Shown here piece by piece: positions 9,323 to 16,560 of a stretch of 64,000 bases of DNA; the first letter of the stretch is position 1; each line of letters opens with the position of its first letter. Where the stretch lies: assembly GCF_002214465.1 (NCBI RefSeq), contig NZ_CP015101.1:1123013-1187012 (forward strand). The letters run 5' to 3'. Under the pieces are notes generated by a model, which saw only the letters and a list, made by a program, of their open reading frames with translations, was not told the DNA's origin and searched no databases. Source of the DNA: Thermococcus barossii. GTDB taxonomy: Archaea > Methanobacteriota_B > Thermococci > Thermococcales > Thermococcaceae. Position numbers and translations under genes: made by a program.

Positions 9323-9754
9323 TCAGGCCGACCTGAACTTCCTGAGCTTCGGAACGTTCTCGTCTATGAATCTTATTATGTCACCAATCGGACTTCCCGG
9401 ACCGAAAACCCTGGCAACACCGCCCTTTTCGAGCTCCTCCGCATCGTCGGGCGGGATTATTCCACCGGCTATGACGAGCACGTCCTCGTTGGGTTTTATG
9501 CCACGCTCCTCAAGGAGGCGGATTATCTTGGGTATCAGGACCATGTGGGCACCGGAGAGGATGCTTATTCCAAGGACGTCAACGTCCTCCTGAATGACGC
9601 TCTCCACTATCTGTTCCGGGGTCTGCCTTATGCCCGTGTAGATGACCTCAAAACCGGCATCGCGCAAGGCCCTCGCGACGACCTTGGCTCCCCTGTCGTG
9701 ACCGTCAAGTCCGGGCTTTGCAACGAGAACCCTAACCTTGGAGCGCTCGACCAT
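9323..9754 (-). CDS. Methylmalonyl-CoA mutase, B12-binding subunit
   Basis: Small cobalamin-binding subunit, 143 aa, which works with the separately encoded substrate-binding subunit at 45253-46941. The B12 motif is intact: [18 protein letters not shown] (DxHxxG with the cobalt-ligating His), then [12 protein letters not shown] (SxL) and [11 protein letters not shown] (GG). The ATG at 9754 follows GGTGGTGA; an in-frame GTG lies at 9763. TATA at about 9786-9794. It precedes meaB-mce on the same strand but meaB appears to have its own promoter. Confidence 0.95.
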   Translation of the reverse strand: MVERSKVRVLVAKPGLDGHDRGAKVVARALRDAGFEVIYTGIRQTPEQIVESVIQEDVDVLGISILSGAHMVLIPKIIRLLEERGIKPNEDVLVIAGGIIPPDDAEELEKGGVARVFGPGSPIGDIIRFIDENVPKLRKFRSA

Positions 9755-9802
9755 TTTCACCACCGGGTGAGTTTTGTTTCAGCGGTATTTAAAGGTTGTC
9801 AA

Positions 9803-9839
9803 AACTCAAGGTTGGACTTTACGTTGGATATTTTGTCCA
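9803..9839. promoter_or_regulatory. 37-bp conserved upstream element of mutase small-subunit gene
   Basis: A 37-bp block ending in GTTGGATATTTTGTCCA. It aligns without gaps to 46992-47028 upstream of the mutase large-subunit gene, with 30 of 37 positions identical. Both copies lie just upstream of the TATA boxes, and the 13-nt core (9826-9838) starts about 32 nt beyond the TATA in both. A position upstream of TATA suits an activator, or a repressor with a second site. It also lies ahead of the divergent PHP gene (TATA ~9846-9853). Confidence 0.6.
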
Positions 9840-9873
9840 GAAGGCTTTTTAATCCCGCCGAGGAGTTCTTAAC

Positions 9874-10530
9874 ATGCTCGAATTTTCCCATGACATCCAC
9901 ACGCACTCAGTCTATTCAGACGGCGTTGGCGGGATAGGGGACAACATAGGCGCAGCCGAGGGGAGGGGACTGAAGCTGCTCGGCATAAGCGACCACAGCC
10001 ACTACCTCACCGGCCGGGCCTTCAACCGCTACATCAGGGACATCAACCGCTGGAAGGAGGAGTCTGAGATAACCGTTCTGGCAGGGATAGAGGCCAACAT
10101 AACCCACAGCGGCGTTGACGTTGCCGCGGGGATTGTGGAAAAGCTCGATTACGTCATAGCCAGCGTCCATCTATGGCTGAGCGATCCCGAGGAGTACGTG
10201 GAGCTGGTGAAGATTGCTCTCCTCGATGAGAACGTTGACATAATCGGGCACTTCGGAGCGAGCTTTCCACACATAGGCTACCCCTCTGAGGAGAGCTTAA
10301 TGGAGGTCATAGAGCTGGCGGAAGCAAACGGAAAGGCCTTTGAGATAAGCTCCCGCTACCGCGCCCCCGATGTTGGCTTCATAAGAGAGTGCATAAAACG
10401 TGGAGTAAAGCTGGCCTTCGCGAGCGATGCCCACAGGCCAAAGGACGTTGGGAACGTCTCCTGGAGCGAAAGGGTCTTCAAAAAGGCCGGAGGAACGAGG
10501 GAAGACCTGCTGTTCGGGGAGTTTTTGTGA
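9874..10530 (+). CDS. PHP-domain metal-dependent hydrolase
   Basis: PHP-superfamily phosphoesterase, 218 aa. Metal-binding motifs: DIHTHSVYSDG near the N-terminus, GISDHSHY, the Glu of LAGIEANI, VIASVHLW, IIGHFG, and the C-terminal FASDAHRP. This fits histidinol-phosphatase-like, PolX-PHP-like or 5'-3' nuclease-like PHP proteins; the substrate cannot be read from sequence and no histidine genes are nearby. Probably leaderless or short-leadered: TATA about 25 nt before the ATG. The stop codon lies only 4 nt before the last repeat of a CRISPR array. Confidence 0.85.
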   Translation: MLEFSHDIHTHSVYSDGVGGIGDNIGAAEGRGLKLLGISDHSHYLTGRAFNRYIRDINRWKEESEITVLAGIEANITHSGVDVAAGIVEKLDYVIASVHLWLSDPEEYVELVKIALLDENVDIIGHFGASFPHIGYPSEESLMEVIELAEANGKAFEISSRYRAPDVGFIRECIKRGVKLAFASDAHRPKDVGNVSWSERVFKKAGGTREDLLFGEFL

Positions 10531-10534
10531 GGAG

Positions 10535-10764
10535 CTTTCAATTCTCCTAGAGTCTTATTGCAACGAAACTAGAAGAGCTGGAGCTTGTTTCAGTCGAAAA
10601 ACTTTCAATTCTCCCAGAGTCTTATTGCAACCTACGTATCAAACAGCACGACAGTTGACAACTACTACTTTCAATTCTCCCAGAGTCTTATTGCAACACC
10701 TCGTAAGCCACGTCCTCACGATTTACTTCAACACCTTTCAATTCTCCCAGAGTCTTATTGCAAC
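10535..10764 (-). CRISPR. Short CRISPR array: 4 repeats, 3 spacers
   Basis: 30-nt repeats at 10535-10564, 10602-10631, 10668-10697 and 10735-10764; spacers of 37, 36 and 37 nt. On the minus strand each repeat begins GTTGCAATAAGACTC and ends GAATTGAAAG, the Thermococcales repeat type. Three repeats are identical; the one at 10535-10564 has one substitution (CTCCTAG versus CTCCCAG on the plus strand), as expected for the leader-distal end. The array is therefore read right to left from a leader at 10765 onward. No cas genes in the window, so it depends on Cas proteins encoded elsewhere. Confidence 0.97.
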
Positions 10765-11235
10765 AGGGCGGCTTTTGCCCTTTTTTGCCCATTAAATTGT
10801 TAGAAAGCCTCAGATATTTAAGGTTTTCTGGAAAACATGCCATAAACGGCCCCCTGAGGCCTTTGGTTTGAAGCCAGCTGGTTCGTGATCCTGTCAGCAG
10901 GGGATTGTTGCAGGGACTTTTTTGATGGGGCTCTGGAACAGCATATAGACTTCCCGAGGGAGGCTTTCCCTGTTTTTTGAGACAATGCCCTCCAGAAAGC
11001 CTTTAGGACCAAAAGCCCCACTCTCAACAGGGTGCAGGTTGCCTGGGGCCCTCTGCTCTCCCGTGACCACTTTCCGAAAGAATTTCGTCTTAAAATTATG
11101 GCAGGAGTGTTACTGTTGGTTACAAATTTAGGAGAGAAGAAATCAGCTTCCAGGAACCTCAAAGGGCAGAGTTTTCATTAAACTCGTGCCCCATCATCCA
11201 ATACCGAAAATGGGGATAGAACAGCGTGATAGCCG
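10765..11235 (-). promoter_or_regulatory. CRISPR leader and promoter region, no gene seen
   Basis: About 470 nt without a convincing gene, directly upstream of the first repeat in the transcribed direction. Long leaders of this order are known for Thermococcales CRISPR loci. On the minus strand CTTAAATATC (about 10811-10820) is a TATA candidate that would place the transcript start 20-30 nt before the first repeat. The leader-repeat junction is G/C- and A-rich (GGGCAAAAAAGGGC on the minus strand). A 114-codon open frame inside it has atypical composition and is not called. Confidence 0.65.
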
Positions 11236-11790
11236 CTACATAACCCGAAATCCAAGCTCCCTCAGCTTCCAAACAATCTCAAGCGGGAAGCCGACGACGT
11301 TGTAATAGTCTCCTTTAATCCACTCAACGAAGATGCCCGCTTTGCCCTGTATGCCGTAGGCTCCGGCCTTGTCCATCGGTTCACCGGTTCTGATGTACTC
11401 CCGTATGAGCCCATCGTCCAGCTCACGGAACTTGACCTCTGTGACGGCAGCTCCACAGTGCTCTTTCCCCCGGTGGATGATGCAGTAGCCGGTGGTTACG
11501 AGGTGAACCCTGCCGCTGAGCATCTTCAGCATCCTGAAGGCATGCTCTTTGCTTTTCGGCTTGCCGAGGATGTGACCGTTTATCGAAACCACAGTGTCGG
11601 CCCCGATGACTGTCCCGCCGACGCGGTTGTAGACCTCCCGTGCCTTCCTCCTGGCGAGTTCAACTGCATAATCCTCCGGATCCCTCAGGTGGCACTCCTC
11701 ACTGGCCCTGCTCGGCACTACCTCGAAGTCTTCGATGAACCTGGCGAGTATCTCGCGCCTTCTGGGTGAAGCCGATGCCAGGACCAGCAT
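11236..11790 (-). CDS. maf: Maf family nucleotide pyrophosphatase
   Basis: Maf/ITPase-like house-cleaning enzyme that hydrolyses modified or non-canonical NTPs. 184 aa, normal length. Seen: N-terminal LASASPRRREIL (SxSPRR nucleotide-binding motif), VIGADTVVSINGHILGKPKS (catalytic Asp in ADT), GRVHLVTTGYCI, and DKAGAYGIQGKAGIFVEWIKGDYYNVVGFPL in pieces near the C-terminus. ATG at 11790 follows GGAGAGACC. Single gene, downstream of the small-membrane-protein cluster. Confidence 0.95.
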   Translation of the reverse strand: MLVLASASPRRREILARFIEDFEVVPSRASEECHLRDPEDYAVELARRKAREVYNRVGGTVIGADTVVSINGHILGKPKSKEHAFRMLKMLSGRVHLVTTGYCIIHRGKEHCGAAVTEVKFRELDDGLIREYIRTGEPMDKAGAYGIQGKAGIFVEWIKGDYYNVVGFPLEIVWKLRELGFRVM

Positions 11791-11895
11791 GGTCTCTCCT
11801 TTCGGAAAGGGTTAAAAAATCTTGCGAGGACTTAACCCGGCGATGAAGACAATTTCGCTAGCTGAGGCGTGATGAGTACCCTCGCAGCGGAGCCC

Positions 11896-12078
11896 TCATG
11901 TGGTTTCTTTTCTGCACTTAGCCCACTTCTCGATGCTTGAAGCGGCCAAATACACGAGAGCGAGTATCCATAGAACACTCCCAACCACCAGAGCCTTTGG
12001 GCCGACCAGGAACACGGAGAGGTAGACAACCAACCCCCCGATAGCCAGGGACCAAAAGACCTTATCTTTCCAAACCAT
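11896..12078 (-). CDS. Small membrane protein (fifth of cluster), ~60 aa
   Basis: Two predicted TM segments (VFWSLAIGGLVVYLSVFLVG and LVVGSVLWILALVYLAAS) and a short basic tail ending CRKETT; unlike its four neighbours it has no coiled-coil tail. Start choices are ATG 12078, ATG 12084 or an upstream TTG at 12102; GGGGTGA lies 5 nt before 12078. It overlaps the end of the preceding gene. No known family; same operon as the other four. Confidence 0.6.
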   Translation of the reverse strand: MVWKDKVFWSLAIGGLVVYLSVFLVGPKALVVGSVLWILALVYLAASSIEKWAKCRKETT

Positions 12079-12319
12079 CACCATCACCCCTCTGTCCCTC
12101 AAGCTTTTTCAGGTGAGATTCAAGCTCGATAACTCTGGATTCCAGACGCTCGACTTCCCGCACGAACGCCAGCAGCAGGAACATCAGAACGACGAAAGCT
12201 ATTGCCAGGAGAAAGGCTGCATCAGCCCTCTTCTCCGGCCGGACCCAGAGTACCAACGCAAGCGATGTCAGCACCGCAAAGAGCACGGAGAGATCCCTTA
12301 CGAGCCTCATCTCAGCCAT
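12062..12319 (-). CDS. Small membrane protein with C-terminal coiled coil (fourth of cluster), ~85 aa
   Basis: Two TM segments (DLSVLFAVLTSLALVLWV and AAFLLAIAFVVLMFLLLAFV) followed by a heptad-like helix VERLESRVIELESHLKKLE and a hydrophilic end. Start may be ATG 12319 (its ATGGCTGA overlaps the previous stop), TTG 12328 or ATG 12310. No recognised family. It shares the hairpin-of-TMs plus coiled-coil plan with three neighbours. Confidence 0.62.
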   Translation of the reverse strand: MAEMRLVRDLSVLFAVLTSLALVLWVRPEKRADAAFLLAIAFVVLMFLLLAFVREVERLESRVIELESHLKKLEGQRGDGDGLER

Positions 12320-12536
12320 CCACCTCAACCCTTCTCCTCAGAGCCTTTATCTCGCGCCGCAGTTCCCACACCTCCGAGTTCAGTTCACCCAGTTCATCGA
12401 CTATCCCCAGCATCGTCCAGCCAACGACAACAAAGAGAAGCACCATCATCAGGGCAAAAAACCATCCCACCGGATACACGAGTGCGAGGATTGAAAGGAC
12501 TATCACGGCAAATCCCCGGGCGGAGAGGTCAGCCAT
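12312..12536 (-). CDS. Small membrane protein with C-terminal coiled coil (third of cluster), ~74 aa
   Basis: Two closely spaced hydrophobic segments (FAVIVLSILALVYPVGWFFALMMVLLFVVVGW, quoted in part) and a charged helix LNSEVWELRREIKALRRRVE. ATG 12536 sits about 7 nt after GGGGGAT; ATG 12545 is an alternative. Its start ATGGCTGA overlaps the stop of the second gene in exactly the same way as at the third/fourth junction. Unknown function. Confidence 0.62.
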   Translation of the reverse strand: MADLSARGFAVIVLSILALVYPVGWFFALMMVLLFVVVGWTMLGIVDELGELNSEVWELRREIKALRRRVEVDG

Positions 12537-12762
12537 CCGCGGCATCCCCCTGGCCCTTTAGAGATTCCAGCTCCATCCTCAGGGATTCGAGCTTCTCGTT
12601 GAACTCCCTCCGCATCTCACCCATCTTCCAGACGACGAGGCCGATTCCCATCATGAGGGCCCCGGCAAAAAGGCCGGCTCCATACGTTGCGAACATCAAT
12701 ACCAGCCCGAATCCGACCACAATCGCCCCAACGGCCTCAAGGGCGTCATGCCTCTTCTCCAC
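12529..12762 (-). CDS. Small membrane protein with C-terminal coiled coil (second of cluster), 77 aa
   Basis: Hydrophobic segments AVGAIVVGFGLVLMFATYGAG and FAGALMMGIGLVVW, then a heptad-like helix REFNEKLESLRMELESLK. GTG start at 12762 overlapping the first gene's 3' end by 17 nt. No known family. The repeated architecture suggests paralogy with neighbours, though primary sequence identity looks low by eye. Confidence 0.62.
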   Translation of the reverse strand: MEKRHDALEAVGAIVVGFGLVLMFATYGAGLFAGALMMGIGLVVWKMGEMRREFNEKLESLRMELESLKGQGDAADG

Positions 12763-12988
12763 TCTCCTCTCCCTCCATTCCCTTCTTCAATGCCTCAAGC
12801 TCTCTCTTCAGGCTTCTGATGTCATCGCTGATTTCCCACGTCTTAACCATGAGTGCCAGAAGAAGGAGCAGGGGTAGCAACTTGATTATGAGAGGCACCA
12901 CTCCTGGGGCGCCTGGGATGAAGGGGACGAGTATCAGGAGGATGAAAAAGACTGCCCCGATGATGGCTATGATGTCGGCGGCGCCCAA
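12746..12988 (-). CDS. Small membrane protein with C-terminal coiled coil (first of cluster), ~80 aa
   Basis: Hydrophobic N-terminal half (IIAIIGAVFFILLILVPFIP and VVPLIIKLLPLLLLLALMV) followed by ISDDIRSLKRELEALKKGME and an acidic tail. TTG 12988 lies 5 nt after GGTGG; an upstream TTG at 13000 is the alternative. A TATA candidate (CTTTTATAG on the minus strand, ~13019-13029) makes this the first gene of a five-gene operon. Confidence 0.62.
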   Translation of the reverse strand: MGAADIIAIIGAVFFILLILVPFIPGAPGVVPLIIKLLPLLLLLALMVKTWEISDDIRSLKRELEALKKGMEGEESGEEA

Positions 12989-13045
12989 GCTTACCACCAA
13001 ATAAAAGAAGAAATCAAACTATAAAAGGTTTTCGAAGTCAGCAGG

Positions 13046-14854
13046 TCAGGCGGTCGCCCATATCGGTATCCCCGCCTCGATGAGCCTCCTGAGCTCCTTG
13101 CCTATGGGTGTGTTTTTGCTCACCTTAACGAGGCCCTTCTTGCTTGGCGTTGCGGTGAAGACATACTGTTCGCCGCCGTAGAACTTGAGCGGCTTCTTGG
13201 CGTAGTCCGGGGAAACTCTAAGGACTATCGTTTTCTTCTTCTCCTCAACCTCGACGGGTATCTTCTCCTTCGGCCTCTCCGCCTCCCTCTCGGCGAAGCT
13301 CTTGACGTCTATGCTTATCCCTATCCTCTTCTCCAGCTCGGTTATGCGCTTGCCCTTCTTGCCGATTATTGCCGGGATGTCAAACTCATCTGCATAGATT
13401 ATCGCCTTGTGCGGGCTGACTATCTCGACCTCGGCATAAACGTCGGGCAGGAACTTCTTTATCTCCTGCTTGAGCCTCTTCTCGGCGAGCCTTAATGCCG
13501 GAGCCTTCTCCTCTCTCTTGACCGGAACGACGCTTATCTCCTCGCCGTAGGTGTAAATCTCGTACTCCAGCTCGCCAGTTTCGAAGTCCCTGACCTCTAT
13601 GACGGGCCTCGCCAAATCCTCCTCCCTCATGCCACTCGGCACCTTAACGAGGTATTCGAGCGTGAGAACCTTGGCAACGCGACCGGCCTTGATGAAGATC
13701 ACCGTGTCCACTATCTGCGGTATCATTCCAAGCTCGACCCTTCCTATGAACCTCTGCACCGCGTCGATAGGCTTGGTCGCGTGCACAACGCCGACCATTC
13801 CAACCCCAGCGAGCCTTAAATCGGCGTATATCTTGAAGTCGCTCGTCTTCCTCATCTCGTCGAATATCGTGTAGTCCGGCCTGACGAGGAGGAGTATGTC
13901 GCCGGTCTTCTCCATTCTGCCGCTTAAAGCCGTGTACTGCGTTATCTCCTCCCCAACCTGCAGGTCGCGCGGCTTTTCCATGGTCTTGACTATCCTGCCC
14001 ATTCCAGCGTACCACTCGGCTAAAGCCTGGGCAAAGGTTGTCTTACCCTCTCCCGGTGCCCCAGCGATGAGTATTCCCTCGGCCTTGTCCTTGAGCCTCT
14101 CCATGAGCTTCTCGCTCAGCTCGTAGTCCTCTATGCTGAGCTTTTTGACCGGCCTCACGGCGGTGATCTCTATCCTGTCCGCGAAGGGGGGCCTGGCTAT
14201 TACTATGCGGTAGTTCCTGAGCTGAACGACGGTAGCCCCGGGTTCGTCGAGCTCTATGAAGCTCTCCGGGTCTCTCTTCGCCCTCTCGACTATATCGTCC
14301 GCTATCTCCTCCAGCTCCTCGTCGGTCAGAACCTCATCGCGAACCGGAACGAGCCTCCACTCTCCGGGACGGCCCTTCTTTGCGAGGGGCCTGAGGCCAG
14401 CCTTCAGGTGAACGCTCATCGTGGTCTTGTCGAAGAAGTCCTCAAGGCGGTGCTTTACCTCCTTCCTGGCGGTTAGGTAAATAACCTCTATGCCCTTGGC
14501 TATCGCGATGTCCCTCTGCACCTGGTCACCGGTTATCAGCGTGGCTCCGAGCTCTCTGGCTATCTCTCTGACCATGTTGTCTATCTCCCCTGACTTGGCC
14601 CTCTTTATCTGCCAGAGCTCGGGCCTCTCCCCGCGAAACTCAAGAACGATCCTGCCCTCGTTGGCCATTTCACGGAGCTTTTTGAGTTCCTCAAGGCCCA
14701 CATGACCTATCGCTTTCCCCTCGTTGGCCTGGTGCTCTATTTCCGCTATGACTGCCTCCGGGATGATGACCTTAACGTCGCCCTCGACACCCGCGAGGAA
14801 CTGCGTAAGCCTGCCGTCAACAATCACGCTCGTATCTGCAACAAACATCCTCAT
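13046..14854 (-). CDS. PIN-domain / VirB11-like ATPase / KH protein (PINA type)
   Basis: Archaeal fusion protein of 602 aa. N-terminal PIN domain: VADTSVIVDG (Asp), PEAVIAEIEHQ (Glu), ITGDQVQRDIA (Asp). Central secretion-ATPase-like module: Walker A GAPGEGKTT (~residue 255) and DYTIFDEMRKTSDF. C-terminal KH-like segment with IIGKKGKRI. Homologues (PINA) form hexamers acting on branched DNA or RNA; that role is from family knowledge. The ATG at 14854 follows GAGGTGAG by 4-5 nt; an in-frame GTG lies at 14863. Divergent from the MinD-like gene. Confidence 0.9.
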   Translation of the reverse strand: MRMFVADTSVIVDGRLTQFLAGVEGDVKVIIPEAVIAEIEHQANEGKAIGHVGLEELKKLREMANEGRIVLEFRGERPELWQIKRAKSGEIDNMVREIARELGATLITGDQVQRDIAIAKGIEVIYLTARKEVKHRLEDFFDKTTMSVHLKAGLRPLAKKGRPGEWRLVPVRDEVLTDEELEEIADDIVERAKRDPESFIELDEPGATVVQLRNYRIVIARPPFADRIEITAVRPVKKLSIEDYELSEKLMERLKDKAEGILIAGAPGEGKTTFAQALAEWYAGMGRIVKTMEKPRDLQVGEEITQYTALSGRMEKTGDILLLVRPDYTIFDEMRKTSDFKIYADLRLAGVGMVGVVHATKPIDAVQRFIGRVELGMIPQIVDTVIFIKAGRVAKVLTLEYLVKVPSGMREEDLARPVIEVRDFETGELEYEIYTYGEEISVVPVKREEKAPALRLAEKRLKQEIKKFLPDVYAEVEIVSPHKAIIYADEFDIPAIIGKKGKRITELEKRIGISIDVKSFAEREAERPKEKIPVEVEEKKKTIVLRVSPDYAKKPLKFYGGEQYVFTATPSKKGLVKVSKNTPIGKELRRLIEAGIPIWATA

Positions 14855-14962
14855 CTCTCTCACCTCAGAAGATTCGAAACTCTCCTTCGATTACGTTACT
14901 TTCAAGGGGTGCTACAGCTAAAGGTTCATAAAGGTTTAGCCGAAAAATAAATGGGTGGGACA

Positions 14963-15700
14963 ATGGGTAGGCTCATCTCTATAGCCTCAGGCAAGGGAGG
15001 CACGGGAAAGACCACAACGACGGCTAACCTCGCCATCGCCCTCGGAAAGATGAACTATCACGTCTGCGCCGTAGATGCCGACCTCACCATGGCCAACCTG
15101 AGTCTTGTGATGGGAATAGACGACGCTTACACTACCCTTCACGATGTTCTCGCTGGAAGGGCAACCATAAGCGATGCAATATACGCGACTGCCTACGAGA
15201 ACGTTCACCTCGTTCCCGCGTCAATAGACTGGGAGCACGTCATACGGGCCGACCCCAGGAAGCTCCCCGAGACGATAAAGAAGCTGAAGGATAAGTTCGA
15301 TTTCGTTGTCATAGACTCTCCTGCGGGCCTTCAGATGGACGCCATGAATGCCATGCTGAGCGGAGAGGAGGTTCTTCTTGTCACGAACCCTGAAATCTCG
15401 TGCGTTACCGATACAATGAAGGTGGGGATGGTTTTAAGGAAGGCCGGCCTGGCAATTCTGGGCTTTGTTCTGAATCGTTACGGACGAAGCGAAACGGAAA
15501 TCCCGCCGGAGGTGGCCGAGGAGGTAATGGAACTGCCCCTTCTTGCCGTCATCCCGGAGGATCCCGCGGTGAGGGAGGCGACCCTTGAGGGCGTCCCCGT
15601 TGTGGAATACAAACCCGACTCTGAGGGTGCGAAGGCCTTCATGGAGCTGGCTGAGAGGATATCCAGAATATCCGGCCTCAAAGCCAGGGTGATGAGATGA
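14963..15700 (+). CDS. MinD/ParA-like ATPase
   Basis: Deviant-Walker P-loop ATPase, 245 aa. Motif SGKGGTGKTTT carries the signature Lys at its second position; AVDADLTMANLSLVMG and VVIDSPAGLQMDAM follow. No partner MinC/MinE; archaeal MinD-like proteins are often implicated in positioning of surface structures, but nothing here fixes the role. ATG 14963 follows GGTGGGACA; ATG 14951 is an alternative. It overlaps the GPN-loop GTPase gene by 4 nt. Confidence 0.92.
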   Translation: MGRLISIASGKGGTGKTTTTANLAIALGKMNYHVCAVDADLTMANLSLVMGIDDAYTTLHDVLAGRATISDAIYATAYENVHLVPASIDWEHVIRADPRKLPETIKKLKDKFDFVVIDSPAGLQMDAMNAMLSGEEVLLVTNPEISCVTDTMKVGMVLRKAGLAILGFVLNRYGRSETEIPPEVAEEVMELPLLAVIPEDPAVREATLEGVPVVEYKPDSEGAKAFMELAERISRISGLKARVMR

Positions 15701-16440
15701 TACTGACGTTCGTGGGCACCGCCGGAAGCGGAAAGACCACCCTGACGAGGGCGTTTGGGGAATACCTTGAGGGGAACGGTTACAGAGTCTCGTACGTCAA
15801 CCTAGATACGGGTGCGAAGAGATTACCATACAAGCCCGACCTCGACGTTAGGGACGATGTGACCGCCTGGGAGATTATGGAGGAAGGCTACGGTCCCAAC
15901 GGGGCCATAGTGGAGAGCTATGACAGGCTCCTTCCGCGGGTTTCTGAGTACATTTCCTCAATCATGGAGCTGAAGGGGAGGAGCGACTACGTTCTCCTGG
16001 ACACCCCCGGCCAGATGGAGACGTTTCTCTTCCACGACTTCGGCGTCCGGTTGATGGAGAACCTCCCCGAGCCACTCACGGTTTATCTGTTCAGCCCAGA
16101 CATACTGAGGAAGCCCGCTGACTTCTGCTTCGCTCGCTTCTTCGGACTGATGATAGAACTGCGCCTCGGAACAACAACCGTACCGGCGATGAGCAAGGTT
16201 GACACAGTGAGCAACATCGATGAATACAGACGGTACCTGGACGATATCGAGTACCTCACCGCCAGACTCCGGCTGGAACCATCCACTCAGGGACTTCTCG
16301 CCCACAGGATGTGCCTGGTTTTTCCGGAGCTGGCGCCCCCAACCAGAGTCCTCTACCTCTCATCCAAGACAGGGGAGGGCTTCGATGACCTTGAGACCCT
16401 CGCATACGAGCACTACTGCACCTGCGGCGACCTGACGTAG
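15697..16440 (+). CDS. GPN-loop GTPase
   Basis: Archaeal member of the GPN/XAB1 GTPase family (P. abyssi PAB0955 is the structural prototype), 247 aa. Walker A GTAGSGKTT near the N-terminus, the family-defining Gly-Pro-Asn insert in GYGPNGAIVESYD (~residue 65), DTPGQMETF (G3), and SKVD (G4). Eukaryotic relatives assist RNA polymerase II assembly; the archaeal role is unsettled. ATGA overlap with the MinD-like gene shows translational coupling. Confidence 0.93.
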   Translation: MILTFVGTAGSGKTTLTRAFGEYLEGNGYRVSYVNLDTGAKRLPYKPDLDVRDDVTAWEIMEEGYGPNGAIVESYDRLLPRVSEYISSIMELKGRSDYVLLDTPGQMETFLFHDFGVRLMENLPEPLTVYLFSPDILRKPADFCFARFFGLMIELRLGTTTVPAMSKVDTVSNIDEYRRYLDDIEYLTARLRLEPSTQGLLAHRMCLVFPELAPPTRVLYLSSKTGEGFDDLETLAYEHYCTCGDLT

Positions 16441-16560
16441 TTCAGCGCGATACGTCGTTTTTGAGCGGGTTTTCAGTTTCCCGCGAAGGTTATGGAAACT
16501 CTTTCAAGGGATAATGAAGAAGCCTTTTGGCATTGTACTCCAAGTTCATGTGGTGGGAGC

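Noticed and set aside
10535-10764. Looking for cas genes beside the array
   Set aside because: Flanks hold a PHP hydrolase and Maf; no Cas1, Cas2, Cas6 or effector motifs in the window.
10818-11162. 114-codon minus-strand open frame upstream of the CRISPR array
   Set aside because: No ribosome-binding site, odd Ser/Arg/Gln-rich composition, and it lies in what should be the CRISPR leader.
12113-12877. 254-codon plus-strand frame over the small membrane protein cluster
   Set aside because: It is opposite four ORFs with TM/coiled-coil pattern and ribosome-binding sites; its own translation is Pro/Ser/Arg-rich with no fold-like pattern.
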